From Symbiobacterium thermophilum IAM 14863 (GTDB lineage: Bacteria > Bacillota > Sulfobacillia > Symbiobacteriales > Symbiobacteriaceae), in assembly GCF_000009905.1 (NCBI RefSeq), contig NC_006177.1, positions 372,001 through 436,000 of the forward strand: a stretch of 64,000 nucleotides of DNA, written 5' to 3'. Shown piece after piece: positions 34,870 through 44,512 of the stretch. A program made the position numbers and the translations under genes. Below the pieces are notes generated by a model. That model had not been told where the DNA came from. It searched no databases and saw only the letters and a program-made list of their open reading frames with translations. How positions within the stretch are numbered: position 1 is the first letter of the stretch; every line of letters starts with the position of its first letter.

Positions 34870-35120
34870 CCAACGGCGTTGAAGCGGAGGAGTAACCCGC
34901 ACACCGCCTCGCAGCGAGGGAGCTCCGCGGGTGGAAGGGCTCCCAGGCCAGGAGCGGGTGAAGTCGCCGCAGATGCCGTGCTCCCGAACCGTGCCGGGCC
35001 ACAGCGCCCGCTCGCTGAAGGAGCGCCGGGTTCGCCCGTTACAGCGCCAGAGCGCCCCGATGGGGGAAGTAAGGTGGTACCGCGAGCCCCGGCTCGTCCT
35101 TATGGGACGGGCCGGGGTTT
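34870..35120 (+). promoter_or_regulatory. T-box riboswitch of valS
   Basis: The T-box sequence AAGGTGGTACCGCG (35071-35084) is a clear match to the antiterminator bulge that pairs with the tRNA CCA end. It is followed by a terminator with arms CCCCGGC/GCCGGGG and CGTCC/GGACG around 35088-35117, ending in TTT. Upstream, a Stem I region contains GGGTGAAGTCGCC, where GTC (34963-34965) is the likely valine specifier codon. Uncharged tRNA-Val should favour read-through into valS. The 5' boundary is approximate. Confidence 0.88.
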
Positions 35121-35145
35121 GATCTCGTTGAGGGGGGACTCCGAC

Positions 35146-37881
35146 ATGTCGGCAGAACAGAAGCAGGGCGGGACGGAACTCGCGCCGCGCTACGACGCCA
35201 AGCTGGTGGAGGACGAGTACTACCAGTACTGGATGGACGGCGGGTTTTACCGCGCGCCCATTGTGGAGGGAAAGCAGCCCTACACCATCGTGATCCCGCC
35301 GCCCAACGTGACGGGCACGCTGCACCTGGGACACGCCCTGAACAATACCATGATCGACATCCTCATCCGCTGGAAGCGGATGCAGGGCCATCCCACGCTC
35401 TACCTGCCGGGCACCGACCACGCGGGCCTGGCGACCCAGATCCGCGTTGAGGAGGACCTGCGCAAGTCCGGCGGCCCGACGCGGCACGAGCTGGGCCGCG
35501 AGGCCTTCGTGGCCAAGGTGTGGGACTGGAAGGAGCGGTACCACGCGACCATCACCAGCCAGCTGCGCAAGCTGGGCGTGTCGGTCGACTGGAGCCGGGA
35601 GGCCTTTACCATGGACGAGCGGCTCTCCCGGGCGGTGCGCGCCTTCTTCGTCCAGCTCTACAAGAAGGGGCTCATCTACCAGGGCACCCGCATCACCCAC
35701 TGGTGCCCCAAGGACCAGACGGCGCTCTCCGACATCGAGGTGGAGTACGAGGAGCGGCAGGGCCACATGTGGCACTTCCGCTACCCGCTGGCGGACGGCT
35801 CCGGCAGCATCGTCATCGCCACCACCCGGCCCGAGACGATGCTGGGCGACACGGCGGTGGCGGTCAACCCTGAGGACGAGCGCTACAAGCACCTGGTGGG
35901 CAAGATGCTGCGCCATCCCGCCACCGGCCGGGAGATCCCGATCATCGCCGACGAGTACGTGGACCCGGCGTTCGGCACCGGCTGCGTGAAGATCACGCCC
36001 TTCCACGACCCCAACGACTTCGAGATCGGCCTGCGACATGGCCTGGAGATGCCCCAGGTGATCGGCCCCAAGGGGGAGATGACCGAGGCGGCGGGCAAGT
36101 ACGCCGGCCTGGACCGGTATGAGTGCCGCAGGCGCATCGTGGCCGACGCCGAGGCCGAGGGCTGGCTGGTCAAGGTGGAGGAGCACCAGCACGCGGTGGG
36201 CTGCTGCGCCCGCTGCGGCACCGTGATCGAGCCCTTGATCTCGCGGCAGTGGTACGTGAAGATGAAGCCGCTGGCCGAGCCGGCCATCCGGGCGGTGGAG
36301 AGCGGCCAGATCAAGATCGTGCCCGAGCGGTTCACCAAGGTTTACCTGCACTGGATGGAGAACATCCAGGACTGGTGCATCTCCCGGCAGATCTGGTGGG
36401 GCCACCGCATCCCGGTGTGGTACTGCGACGACTGCGGCCACCTCACCGTCAGCGAGACCGACCCCACCCGGTGTGAGAAGTGCGGGTCCGCCAACATCCG
36501 GCAGGACGAGGACGCGCTGGACACCTGGTTCTCCTCGGCCCTGTGGCCCTTCTCCACCCTGGGCTGGCCCGACGACACGGCGGATCTGCGCTACTTCTTC
36601 CCCACCGATGTGCTGGTCACCGGGTATGACATCCTGTTCTTCTGGGTGGCCCGCATGATCTTCAGCAGCCTGGAACTCACCGGCAAGATCCCGTTCCACA
36701 CCGTGGTGCTGCACGGCCTGGTGCGCGACGCCCAGGGGCGGAAGATGTCCAAGTCGCTGGGCAACGGCGTCGACCCCATCGACGTGATCGACCAGTACGG
36801 CACCGACGCCCTGCGGTTCATGCTGGTCACCGGTTCCAGCCCGGGCAACGACATCCGCTTCCACACCGAGCGGGTGGAGAATGCCCGCAACTTCGCCAAC
36901 AAGCTCTGGAACGCCAGCCGCTTCGTGCTCATGAACCTCGCCGACTGGCAGCCTGCGGCGGAGGGGGCGGCGCTGCAGTACGACGTCGCCGACCGCTGGA
37001 TCCGCCACCGGTTCAACGAGGCCGCCCGGGCGGTGAACGAACTGCTCGGCGAGTACCAGTACGGCGAGGCGGCCCGCACCATCTACGACTTTATCTGGAG
37101 CGAGTTCTGCGACTGGTATATCGAGCTGGTGAAGCCCCGCCTGTACAACCCGGCGGATCCCACCCGTGCGGCCGCCCAGGAGACCCTGGCCCGGGTCCTG
37201 GAAGGGACGCTCCGGCTGCTGCACCCGTTCATGCCCTACATCACCGAGGCGATCTGGCAGAAGCTGCCCCTGCGGTCGCCGCAGGTGGAGACCGCCCCGG
37301 AGATCGCCCGGGCCGCGGGCAGGGACGCGCTGCCTCCGTCCATCTCCGTGACGGCGTATCCGACGCCGGTGGAAGGCTGGGCCGACGCCGAGGCCAACGA
37401 GCGGATGGCGCTGATCATCGACACGATTCGCGCCCTGCGCTCCATCCGGGCCGAGTTCCGCCTGGGCGAGCACACGCGGATCGACGCGGTGGTCATGGCC
37501 ACCTCCGACCAGGCGCTCGCCATCCTGAACGAGGGGCGCGCCTTCATCGAGAACCTGGGCAAGACGGGGCAGCTGACCATCCAGCCGGTGGCCGAGGCGA
37601 AGCCGAAGAACGCCGCGGCGGCCGTGGTGACCGGAGCCGAGATCTACGTGCCGCTGGGCGGGCTGATCGACCTGCCCAAGGAGATCGAGCGGCTCACCAA
37701 GGAGCTCACGACCACCGGGGACGAGCTCGCCAAGCTGGAGAAGAAGCTGAGCAACGAGGGCTTCCTGACCAAGGCGAAGCCTGAGGTCGTGGAGAAGACC
37801 CGCGAAGAGGCCGCCGCCCTGGCGGAGAAGCGGCAGGCGCTGGAGAACCGGCTGGCGATGCTCAGGAGCATGCAGGGATGA
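35146..37881 (+). CDS. valS: Valyl-tRNA synthetase
   Basis: Class I synthetase of 911 residues that charges tRNA-Val. HIGH-type motif PNVTGTLHLGHA lies near residues 53-64, and KMSKS in GRKMSKSLGNG near 533. The editing domain (TTRPETMLGDTAV) lies between them, a metal-binding CARCGT/CEKCGS insert is present, and the C-terminus ends in a coiled-coil arm. ATG at 35146 follows GAGGGGGGA; the frame is open upstream through the T-box leader but that part is not coding. It overlaps folC by 4 nt. Confidence 0.97.
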   Translation: MSAEQKQGGTELAPRYDAKLVEDEYYQYWMDGGFYRAPIVEGKQPYTIVIPPPNVTGTLHLGHALNNTMIDILIRWKRMQGHPTLYLPGTDHAGLATQIRVEEDLRKSGGPTRHELGREAFVAKVWDWKERYHATITSQLRKLGVSVDWSREAFTMDERLSRAVRAFFVQLYKKGLIYQGTRITHWCPKDQTALSDIEVEYEERQGHMWHFRYPLADGSGSIVIATTRPETMLGDTAVAVNPEDERYKHLVGKMLRHPATGREIPIIADEYVDPAFGTGCVKITPFHDPNDFEIGLRHGLEMPQVIGPKGEMTEAAGKYAGLDRYECRRRIVADAEAEGWLVKVEEHQHAVGCCARCGTVIEPLISRQWYVKMKPLAEPAIRAVESGQIKIVPERFTKVYLHWMENIQDWCISRQIWWGHRIPVWYCDDCGHLTVSETDPTRCEKCGSANIRQDEDALDTWFSSALWPFSTLGWPDDTADLRYFFPTDVLVTGYDILFFWVARMIFSSLELTGKIPFHTVVLHGLVRDAQGRKMSKSLGNGVDPIDVIDQYGTDALRFMLVTGSSPGNDIRFHTERVENARNFANKLWNASRFVLMNLADWQPAAEGAALQYDVADRWIRHRFNEAARAVNELLGEYQYGEAARTIYDFIWSEFCDWYIELVKPRLYNPADPTRAAAQETLARVLEGTLRLLHPFMPYITEAIWQKLPLRSPQVETAPEIARAAGRDALPPSISVTAYPTPVEGWADAEANERMALIIDTIRALRSIRAEFRLGEHTRIDAVVMATSDQALAILNEGRAFIENLGKTGQLTIQPVAEAKPKNAAAAVVTGAEIYVPLGGLIDLPKEIERLTKELTTTGDELAKLEKKLSNEGFLTKAKPEVVEKTREEAAALAEKRQALENRLAMLRSMQG

Positions 37882-39200
37882 AGACCATGACCTACGAAGC
37901 AGCCCTGGCCTATCTGGCCGGGCTGCAGCGCTTCGGCATGAAACCCGGCCTCGAACGCACGGTGGCGCTGCTGGAGCAGCTGGGTCGGCCGGACCGCCGG
38001 GTCGGGCGGGTGGTGCACATCACGGGCACCAGCGGTAAGGGGTCCGTGGCCGCCATGGTGGAGGCGGGGCTCCGGGCGGCCGGGCGGCGGGTGGGCCTGT
38101 ACACCTCGCCGCCGCTCATGCGGTTCAAGGAGCGGATGCAGGTGAACCGGGCCGAGATTCCCGAGGCGGACGTCGCCCGGCTCACCGCCCGGGTGGCGGA
38201 GGCGGCGGAGGCGGTGATCGCCGCGGGGCTGGAGCCGCCCACCGAGTTTGAGGTCATCACCGCCATGGCCCTGGCCTGGTTCGCCGAGCAGTCCGTCGAC
38301 GACCTGGTGCTGGAGGCGGGGATGGGGGGGCGGTTCGACGCCACCACTGCCGTGGAGAAAGCCGCCGTCACGGCCATCACCAACGTCGGCCTCGACCATA
38401 CCCAGTGGCTGGGACAGACCCACGAGGCGATCGCCTGGGACAAGGCCGGCGTCATCCGCCCAGGCGTGCCCTGCGTTACGGGCACTGACCACCCCGGCGC
38501 CCTGGCCGTCATCGAGCGGGTGGCGCGGGAGCAGGGCGCTCCGCTGCTGCACGTGACCCCCGCAGACTTCCGGGTGCTCGGGGCGGACCTCTCCGGCCAG
38601 GTGGCGGACCTGCGGGGTGAGCGGGGCTGGTACCGGCGGGTGCGGCTGAGCCTCCTGGGCCGGCACCAGGCGGCCAACGCCGCCGTGGCCCTCCGCATCC
38701 TGGAGGTGCTGGGCGTGGACGAGGGCGCGATCCGGGAGGGGTTCGCCCACGTCGCGTGGCCGGGGCGGATGGAGCTCCTGCGGGCGGCCGGCGGGCAGCT
38801 GGTGCTCCTGGACGCGGCCCACAACCCCGCCAAGTGCGCGGCCCTGGCCGGGGCCGTGGCCGAGCTGTTTCCCGGGCGGCGGGTCCACCTGGTGGTGGGG
38901 ATGCTGGCGGACAAGGACGCCGCTCAGGGGCTCGCGCCGTTGCTTCCGCTGGCCGAGCGGGTGTGGGCGACGACGCCGGAGAGTCCCCGGGCCATGCCGG
39001 CCCCGGAGCTCGCGCAGCTGTGCCGTGAGCTGGGGCATCCCGCGCTGGTCGCGGCAGACCTGCCGGAGGCCCTGGAGGCGGCCCTGGCCGCGGCCGCCCC
39101 GGGAGACCTGGTGGTCATCACCGGCTCCTTTTACACCGTCGGACCGGCCCGGCGGATTCTTGTCCCGGGCCAGGTTATACAAGCCCTCCCCCCCGCATAG
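37878..39200 (+). CDS. folC: Folylpolyglutamate synthase / dihydrofolate synthase
   Basis: Encodes 440 residues. It adds glutamate to dihydropteroate and folates, using ATP. The P-loop HITGTSGKGSVAAM near residue 47, the LYTSPPLMRFKERMQVN segment (here the usual SPHL is SPPL) and the DAAHNPAK motif near 313 identify FolC. ATG overlaps the valS stop as ATGA, a common valS-folC arrangement in Firmicutes, so it also falls under T-box control. Confidence 0.95.
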   Translation: MKTMTYEAALAYLAGLQRFGMKPGLERTVALLEQLGRPDRRVGRVVHITGTSGKGSVAAMVEAGLRAAGRRVGLYTSPPLMRFKERMQVNRAEIPEADVARLTARVAEAAEAVIAAGLEPPTEFEVITAMALAWFAEQSVDDLVLEAGMGGRFDATTAVEKAAVTAITNVGLDHTQWLGQTHEAIAWDKAGVIRPGVPCVTGTDHPGALAVIERVAREQGAPLLHVTPADFRVLGADLSGQVADLRGERGWYRRVRLSLLGRHQAANAAVALRILEVLGVDEGAIREGFAHVAWPGRMELLRAAGGQLVLLDAAHNPAKCAALAGAVAELFPGRRVHLVVGMLADKDAAQGLAPLLPLAERVWATTPESPRAMPAPELAQLCRELGHPALVAADLPEALEAALAAAAPGDLVVITGSFYTVGPARRILVPGQVIQALPPA

Positions 39201-39311
39201 GCATGGTGGGGAAACGACCCGCACAGGCGAGCGGTCAGGGGCCGACACCGTGAGCCGCCCCGAACCGTAAGCTCCACCGGCGGGCGAACCACCCAAGCGG
39301 GAGGGGACACC
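39201..39311 (+). promoter_or_regulatory. Leader region of the SPOR-domain gene, structure uncertain
   Basis: G+C-rich gap of 111 nt with short complementary segments and the string CCCGAACCGTAAGCTCC (39258-39274). This recalls the 3' part of c-di-AMP (ydaO) riboswitches, but the other conserved parts are not evident. No clear promoter or terminator is seen. Confidence 0.2.
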
Positions 39312-40166
39312 ATGCATCGGTTTGGACGATCCGTGCAGAAAAGAGCGAATGACCGGTGGGGCGGCGTGTTTATCCTGGCCGTCGTGCTGGCCGTGGTGGG
39401 GGCCTGGCAGCTCGGCGGCGTCCTGGGGAACCTCCTGGGCGAGGAGAAACCCGCCGCGATGGAACCCGTACCGGGACTGGAGGAGGCCACCGGGATCTCC
39501 GGACCCGCGGGCTCGCCGAGCCAGGTCGCCATCGTTCCGAGGCCCTTCCAGGTCCACTTCGTTCAGGTCGGCGCGTTCCGGTCGGAGGGAGCCGCCCGCA
39601 ACCTGGTCAGCGAGCTGGCCGGCCAGCAAGTGGTCGCGGCGATGACCCCGCGGAACGCCATGGGCCTGGTGAAGGTTTACGTCGGGCCGTTCATGTCCGG
39701 GGAGGAGGCCGGCGAGGTCCTGGACGTGATGCGGGAGACCGGGGTCGCCCCCAACGCCTTCACGGTGGCCCTGGACGTGGACTACGCCCCCGAGGCGGTC
39801 ATGGCCATGACCGGATCGGCCAATCCCGATCTGCAGACCGGGCTTGATGCCTTGAACAACTACCTCTACGAGGCGGGCGCCTGGTTCGCCCGGCGGGCGG
39901 CGGGCGAGCCGGCCGACGGCGGCATGCTGGTCGCCCTCGGCCAGGAGGTGAGGCAGGCGGCCGCCCGGCTCGCAGCGGCTGAGGAGAACCCGGCCATCAC
40001 CCGGTTCCTGGGGCTGGCGGACATGGCATCGGTCAACGCCGCCGACATCGAGGTCGCCGCCAGCGCCGCTCCCGGCAGCGAGGAGTTCCAGCGTGCGATG
40101 AACGGCTACGTCAGCCTGCTGGAGCAGTACCACAACTTCTATGCGGCCGACGCCGCAAGTGAGTAG
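39312..40166 (+). CDS. SPOR-domain membrane protein
   Basis: Encodes 284 residues. One membrane segment (about 18-40) anchors an outward-facing SPOR domain (about 78-145), beginning FQVHFVQVGAFRSEGAARNL and including VKVYVGPF. SPOR domains bind glycan strands lacking stem peptides, so it probably acts in division, sporulation septum or cell wall processing. The remaining C-terminal 140 residues are helical with no family I know. ATG follows GGGAGGGG. Confidence 0.82.
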   Translation: MHRFGRSVQKRANDRWGGVFILAVVLAVVGAWQLGGVLGNLLGEEKPAAMEPVPGLEEATGISGPAGSPSQVAIVPRPFQVHFVQVGAFRSEGAARNLVSELAGQQVVAAMTPRNAMGLVKVYVGPFMSGEEAGEVLDVMRETGVAPNAFTVALDVDYAPEAVMAMTGSANPDLQTGLDALNNYLYEAGAWFARRAAGEPADGGMLVALGQEVRQAAARLAAAEENPAITRFLGLADMASVNAADIEVAASAAPGSEEFQRAMNGYVSLLEQYHNFYAADAASE

Positions 40167-40176
40167 GGCGTGATCC

Positions 40177-40206
40177 GGGCCACCGCCATCCGGTGGCCCT
40201 ATTCCA
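40177..40206 (+). terminator. Terminator after the SPOR-domain gene
   Basis: Perfect 9-bp arms GGGCCACCG (40177-40185) and CGGTGGCCC (40191-40199), then TATTCC. Confidence 0.7.
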
Positions 40207-40210
40207 TATA

Positions 40211-40239
40211 TTGCCAACCTCGGTCCCCTGTGCTATGCT
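40211..40239 (+). promoter_or_regulatory. Sigma-A promoter of the DUF4321-maf-radC-mre operon
   Basis: TTGCCA (40211-40216), 17-nt spacer, TATGCT (40234-40239) with an extended -10 TGC just before it. Confidence 0.7.
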
Positions 40240-40345
40240 GGGGGCGGGTCTGCCTCCCGCGCAGGAATCTCGCCGGGAAACCACGAAACTTAGGCTATTC
40301 GAAGTGCGTCATATCAAGAGCCGCGCCAGCTAAGGGGGCAGTTCT

Positions 40346-40579
40346 GTGAAACGCGGTTGGCTGGTGTTCATGTGGGCGCTCATCGGCGCCGTCGTGGGAC
40401 AGCTGTTCGGCGCAGCCCTCGCCCACTACGTTCCCTTCCTGAACTATCACATTCCGCTGGGCATGGCGCCCGCGACGATTGACCTGAACTTCCTCGTGGT
40501 GACCTTCGGGGTTTCGTTCAAGCTAACGGTAGGCGGCGCGATCGGGCTGGTCCTGGCGCTCTGGCTCGCCCTGCGCTGA
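40346..40579 (+). CDS. DUF4321 small membrane protein
   Basis: Encodes 77 residues with two hydrophobic segments (about 5-28 and 48-75). Family of unknown function found upstream of maf and the mre genes in Firmicutes, so a role in envelope growth is plausible but unproven. Starts at GTG after AAGGGGG. The gap to maf is 15 nt. Confidence 0.75.
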   Translation: MKRGWLVFMWALIGAVVGQLFGAALAHYVPFLNYHIPLGMAPATIDLNFLVVTFGVSFKLTVGGAIGLVLALWLALR

Positions 40580-40594
40580 TGTGAGGTGACGGCG

Positions 40595-41179
40595 TTGCAG
40601 CAGCTCATTCTGGCCTCATCCTCCCCCCGAAGGCAGGAACTCCTGCGGCAGGTGGGGATTCCCTTCGTCGTCGCGGTTCCGGAAGTGGACGAGCACGCGG
40701 TGCATGCCGACTCCCCGGCGGAGCTGGTGGAGCGCCTGGCCCTGCGCAAGGCGCGCGCGGTTTCCGTGCGGTACCCCGGGGCCATCGTGCTCGGCGCGGA
40801 CACCATCGTCGTCGTGGACGGCGAGGTCCTGGGCAAGCCGGCGGACCGGGCCGAGGCCGAGTGGATGCTCGGCCGGCTGTCGGGCCGTTCCCACCAGGTG
40901 CTCACGGGCGTGGCCCTGGTGCGGGGGGATGAGGAGCTCGTGGCGCACGAGGAGACCGTCGTCCGGTTCGCCCCCCTCAGCCGGGAGCAGATCCAGTGGT
41001 ACGTGGAGACCGGGGAGCCGATGGACAAGGCGGGGGCCTACGGCATCCAGGGCCGGGCCGCCGCCCTGATCGCATCGATCTCCGGCGACTACTATAACGT
41101 CGTCGGCCTTCCCCTCCACCGCACGGTTCAGATGCTCACGCAGTTCGGCTATCCGATCTTCACGGGAGGCGCCGGCTGA
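40595..41179 (+). CDS. maf: Maf-family nucleotide pyrophosphatase (septum formation inhibitor-like)
   Basis: Encodes 194 residues. Maf proteins hydrolyse modified or canonical nucleoside triphosphates and affect septation in Bacillus. ILASSSPRRQELL at the N-terminus, GADTIVVVDG near residue 68 and KAGAYGIQG near 147 are the family motifs. TTG at 40595 is chosen, as GAGGTGA ends 5 nt before it; the GTG at 40586 lies within that SD. Confidence 0.94.
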   Translation: MQQLILASSSPRRQELLRQVGIPFVVAVPEVDEHAVHADSPAELVERLALRKARAVSVRYPGAIVLGADTIVVVDGEVLGKPADRAEAEWMLGRLSGRSHQVLTGVALVRGDEELVAHEETVVRFAPLSREQIQWYVETGEPMDKAGAYGIQGRAAALIASISGDYYNVVGLPLHRTVQMLTQFGYPIFTGGAG

Positions 41180-41196
41180 AGGGAGAGCGACGGGTC

Positions 41197-41901
41197 GTGA
41201 CCCCATCCCTGAAGAGGCTGCCCGAGGCGGACCGGCCGCGCGAGCGGTTGCTCCGGCTGGGTCCGGAGAAGCTCTCGGATGTGGAACTCCTGGCGATTCT
41301 GCTAGGAACGGGTTCCAGAGGCCGCTCGGTGATTGAAGTCGCCCGTGATTTGCTGCATCATTGTGAGGCGAAAGATCCCGGCGGCGGGCTGCGGGCCCTG
41401 CTCCACCTGCGGGACGCGGAGCGCAGCGAGCTGGTGAAGGGGCTGGGCCCGGCCAAGGTGTGCACCATCCTGGCCGGCCTGCATCTCGGCCTCCGGGCCA
41501 GTGCCGCGCCGCTCCGGCGGGTGGACCTCTGCAACCCGCGGGCCGTTTTCGAGTTTCTGGCCCCCCGTATGGCCCACCTCAGCATCGAGCAGTTTCACGT
41601 GATTCTCCTGAACGCCAAGAATCAGGTGATCGATGTCGAATGTGTTTCTGAGGGGACGCTGACCGCCTCGCTGGTGCATCCCCGCGAGGTGTTCAAGACG
41701 GCCATCCGCAGGAGCGCCCATGCGGTGATCCTCGCGCACAACCACCCCAGCGGCGATCCCACTCCCAGCCGGGAGGACCGGGAGATCACCCGCCGGCTCG
41801 TGCAAGCGGGCCGGGTCATCGGCATTGAGGTGTTGGATCATCTGGTGGTGGGGCAGGGCGGATACACGAGCTTCCGCGAGCGGGGCCTCCTGACCGGATG
41901 A
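41197..41901 (+). CDS. radC: RadC-family JAB/MPN protein
   Basis: Encodes 234 residues. An N-terminal helix-hairpin-helix-like region (to about 100) precedes the RadC/JAB domain with the metal motif [14 protein letters not shown] (His181, His183). RadC's true function is uncertain; it is not a proven repair enzyme. Starts at GTG after GGGAGAG. It is located between maf and mreB, as in Bacillus. Confidence 0.93.
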   Translation: MTPSLKRLPEADRPRERLLRLGPEKLSDVELLAILLGTGSRGRSVIEVARDLLHHCEAKDPGGGLRALLHLRDAERSELVKGLGPAKVCTILAGLHLGLRASAAPLRRVDLCNPRAVFEFLAPRMAHLSIEQFHVILLNAKNQVIDVECVSEGTLTASLVHPREVFKTAIRRSAHAVILAHNHPSGDPTPSREDREITRRLVQAGRVIGIEVLDHLVVGQGGYTSFRERGLLTG

Positions 41902-41947
41902 GCAGCCGGATACCGTCCGCGCTCGGAGAAGAAAGGGGAACAGTGCG

Positions 41948-42967
41948 GTGTCCTTCTGGCAGTTTTTCGCACGCGACATCGGGATTGACCTCGGTACCGC
42001 GAACACCCTGGTATACGTCAAAGGCCGCGGCATCGTCATCGACGAGCCCTCCGTGGTTGCGGTGGACCGCGACCGGAAGGTCCCGCTGGCGGTGGGTGCG
42101 GAGGCCAAGCAGATGCTGGGCCGCACCCCCGGAAACATCGTGGCCATCCGCCCCATGAAGGACGGCGTCATCGCCGACTTCGACACCACCCAGACCATGC
42201 TGAAGTACTTCATCAACAGGGCGGGCAGCCGCCGTGCCCCTTTCCGACCGCGCATCATCATCTCCATCCCCTCCGGCGTGACCGGCGTGGAGCGGCGCGC
42301 CGTGCAGGATGCCGCGCTCCAGGCCGGCGCGCGTGAAGCGCACGTCATCGAGGAGCCGATGGCGGCCGCCATCGGGGCCGGCCTCCCCGTGGAGGAACCC
42401 ACCGGCTCCATGCTCGTGGACATCGGCGGCGGCACGACGGAGGTGGCGATCATCTCCCTGGGCGGCCTGGTGACCGCCAAGTCGATCCGCGTCGCCGGCG
42501 ACGAACTGGACGAGGCCATCGTGCAGTACGTCAAGCGCAATTACAACCTGCTCATCGGCGAGCGCACCGGCGAGGAGGTCAAGCAGACCATCGGCTCGGC
42601 CTATCCCACCGGCGAGGAGGAGGCGATGGAGATCCGCGGGCGCGACCTGGTGACCGGCCTGCCGCGCACGCTGCGGGTCACGTCCGACGAGATCCGCAAG
42701 GCCATGGCGGAGCCCGTGGCGGCCATCGTCGAGGCGATCAAGATCACCCTCGAGAACACGCCGCCCGAGCTGGCCGCGGACATCATGGACCGGGGCATCG
42801 TGATGACCGGTGGCGGCGCCCTGCTGAAGGGGCTCGACGTGCTCATCTCCAAGGAGACGGGCATGCCCGTTCATGTCGCGGACGAGCCCTTGCTCTGCGT
42901 GGTGAAGGGATGCGGCAAGTGCCTGGATAATCTCGATATTTTAAAGCGGGTGGCGCGCAACTCGTAG
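41948..42967 (+). CDS. mreB: Rod-shape determining protein MreB
   Basis: Bacterial actin that guides side-wall peptidoglycan synthesis under the membrane. It encodes 339 residues with phosphate-1 [17 protein letters not shown], phosphate-2 [10 protein letters not shown] and adenosine motif GGGALLKG. An N-terminal hydrophobic/aromatic start (SFWQFFARD) fits membrane contact. GTG follows AAAGGGGA. It heads the mreBCD set. Confidence 0.96.
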   Translation: MSFWQFFARDIGIDLGTANTLVYVKGRGIVIDEPSVVAVDRDRKVPLAVGAEAKQMLGRTPGNIVAIRPMKDGVIADFDTTQTMLKYFINRAGSRRAPFRPRIIISIPSGVTGVERRAVQDAALQAGAREAHVIEEPMAAAIGAGLPVEEPTGSMLVDIGGGTTEVAIISLGGLVTAKSIRVAGDELDEAIVQYVKRNYNLLIGERTGEEVKQTIGSAYPTGEEEAMEIRGRDLVTGLPRTLRVTSDEIRKAMAEPVAAIVEAIKITLENTPPELAADIMDRGIVMTGGGALLKGLDVLISKETGMPVHVADEPLLCVVKGCGKCLDNLDILKRVARNS

Positions 42968-42991
42968 CTCTGCGCCGGCCGTCCGGAGGGC

Positions 42992-43870
42992 GTGAAGCTG
43001 TCACCCATGCGATATAATAAGCACCTACGCCTTCTTGGCGTTGCCCTGGGCGCGCTGGTCGTCATCTTCATCACGATGGCCCTGACGGCGCGCGGACGCA
43101 CCGCGATCACCCCCCTCGAGAAGGGGATCGCGACGGTGCTCTACCCGTTTCAGGTGGCCACGGACTGGGTGCGCGACCGGGCCCGGGGCATCGTCGATTC
43201 CATCCGTGAGCTGACCCGGCTGCGCGAGGAGAATGCGGCCCTGCGGCAGCAGGTAGCCGACATGGCGCAGGACCGGGCCCTCATTGTGCAACTGCAGCAG
43301 GAGAACGAGCGGCTGCGGAAGGAACTGGGCCTGAAGGAGCGCACGCCGTACCCCATGCTCACGGCCGAGGTCATCAGCCGTTCGGCCGAGAGCTGGTACC
43401 AGACCGTGATCATCAGCCGGGGCAGCCGCGACGGCGTCCGCCAGGGCATGGCCGTCGTCAACTGGCAGGGCCTCGTGGGGAAGATTGCCTATACGACCCC
43501 CTACACGTCCACAGTTCAGCTGGTGAGCGACGTCGGCTTCAGCGAGGCGGGCTTCACCGAGGCCGGCTTCGGCGCCGGTGCGAAGCTGCCCAACGGCGAA
43601 CAGGGCGTGTTGGAGACGGTGGAGGGCGGCTACCTGCGCATGCGCTTCTGGTCCACCGATCCCTCCGTCGCGGTGGGCCAGCCCGTGTTTACCTCGGGGC
43701 AAGGGATCCTGCCCGCGGACCTGCTGGTGGGCTGGATCGAGGAGGTGGATACCAGTTCCTCGTTCGTCAAGTCCGCCCTGGTGCGCCCGGCGGTGGACGT
43801 GCACAAGCTGGAAGTGGTGCAGGTGGTGCTGACCCCCAGCGAGGATGACAGGGGGTCGAGCGCACCATGA
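42992..43870 (+). CDS. mreC: Rod-shape determining protein MreC
   Basis: Encodes 292 residues. A membrane anchor (about 12-32), a coiled coil (about 65-110, with LREENAALRQQV and LQQENERLRKELG) and the beta-barrel domain typical of MreC follow in order. It links MreB to the elongation machinery outside the membrane. GTG at 42992 has GGAGGG very close; ATG at 43007 is an alternative start. It overlaps mreD by 4 nt. Confidence 0.93.
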   Translation: MKLSPMRYNKHLRLLGVALGALVVIFITMALTARGRTAITPLEKGIATVLYPFQVATDWVRDRARGIVDSIRELTRLREENAALRQQVADMAQDRALIVQLQQENERLRKELGLKERTPYPMLTAEVISRSAESWYQTVIISRGSRDGVRQGMAVVNWQGLVGKIAYTTPYTSTVQLVSDVGFSEAGFTEAGFGAGAKLPNGEQGVLETVEGGYLRMRFWSTDPSVAVGQPVFTSGQGILPADLLVGWIEEVDTSSSFVKSALVRPAVDVHKLEVVQVVLTPSEDDRGSSAP

Positions 43871-44382
43871 GGTACTGGGTCCTGACGGCGATCACGCTGG
43901 TCGCGTATCTGGTCGAGAGCGTGCTGGGTCCGTTCCTGGCCATCGGCGGGGTGGCCCCGAATGTGGTCTTCGTGGTCGCGGTCTCCTGCGGCCTGCTGTT
44001 CGGATGGCAGGTGGGGCTGGGCGTGGGGTTCGGCGGCGGGCTGCTCATCGACCTGACCATCGGTCAGTTGATCGGCAGTCACGCCCTCGCGGGGAGCCTG
44101 GTGGGGTTCATCGCGGGCGTGGTGGAGGAGCGGGTCTTCAAGGACAACCTCCTCCTGCCGCTGATCGGCGGCCTGGTCGGGTCCGTGGTTGGGCAGGCCG
44201 TGGTGCTGGCCTCGCTCCTGCTTTTCGGGCGCCATGTTCCCCTGGCCGAGCTCAGCGGAAAGCTGCTTCGCTCGGTGGCGTACGACACGGTGCTCTGCGC
44301 GCTGGTCTACTGGCGCATCTTCCGGATGTATGGCTTCATCCGACCCGACCCGCGCGGCGTCATCGTGCTTCGTCGCCGCTAG
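43867..44382 (+). CDS. mreD: Rod-shape determining protein MreD
   Basis: Encodes 171 residues with about five membrane segments and little else; identity is supported by position directly after mreC (ATGA overlap) and the size and hydrophobic pattern of MreD. It is part of the elongasome complex. A terminator separates it from minC. Confidence 0.9.
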   Translation: MRYWVLTAITLVAYLVESVLGPFLAIGGVAPNVVFVVAVSCGLLFGWQVGLGVGFGGGLLIDLTIGQLIGSHALAGSLVGFIAGVVEERVFKDNLLLPLIGGLVGSVVGQAVVLASLLLFGRHVPLAELSGKLLRSVAYDTVLCALVYWRIFRMYGFIRPDPRGVIVLRRR

Positions 44383-44400
44383 GCCCGGTTTCGTGGCAGC

Positions 44401-44434
44401 AATGTCGGTGGCAGCCGCCACCGACATTATTTGT
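44401..44434 (+). terminator. Terminator between mreD and minC
   Basis: 12-bp perfect arms AATGTCGGTGGC (44401-44412) and GCCACCGACATT (44417-44428), then ATTTGT. Confidence 0.8.
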
Positions 44435-44512
44435 AAATCGCAGGAGGAGTTTCGCTGCCCGAGGCGAACTAGACGAAGAGGATAAAACTACCGCCAGGGT
44501 CGTGAAGAGGGC

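Noticed and set aside
34879-35145. Upstream extension of the valS frame
   Set aside because: The open frame here is the T-box leader; translation starts at ATG 35146 with a good ribosome-binding site.
34660-37473. 937-codon minus-strand frame opposite valS
   Set aside because: Same cause; valS and its T-box account for this region.
43012-43017. TATAAT inside mreC
   Set aside because: It encodes Tyr-Asn early in mreC and has no suitable -35 at 16-18 nt; coincidence.
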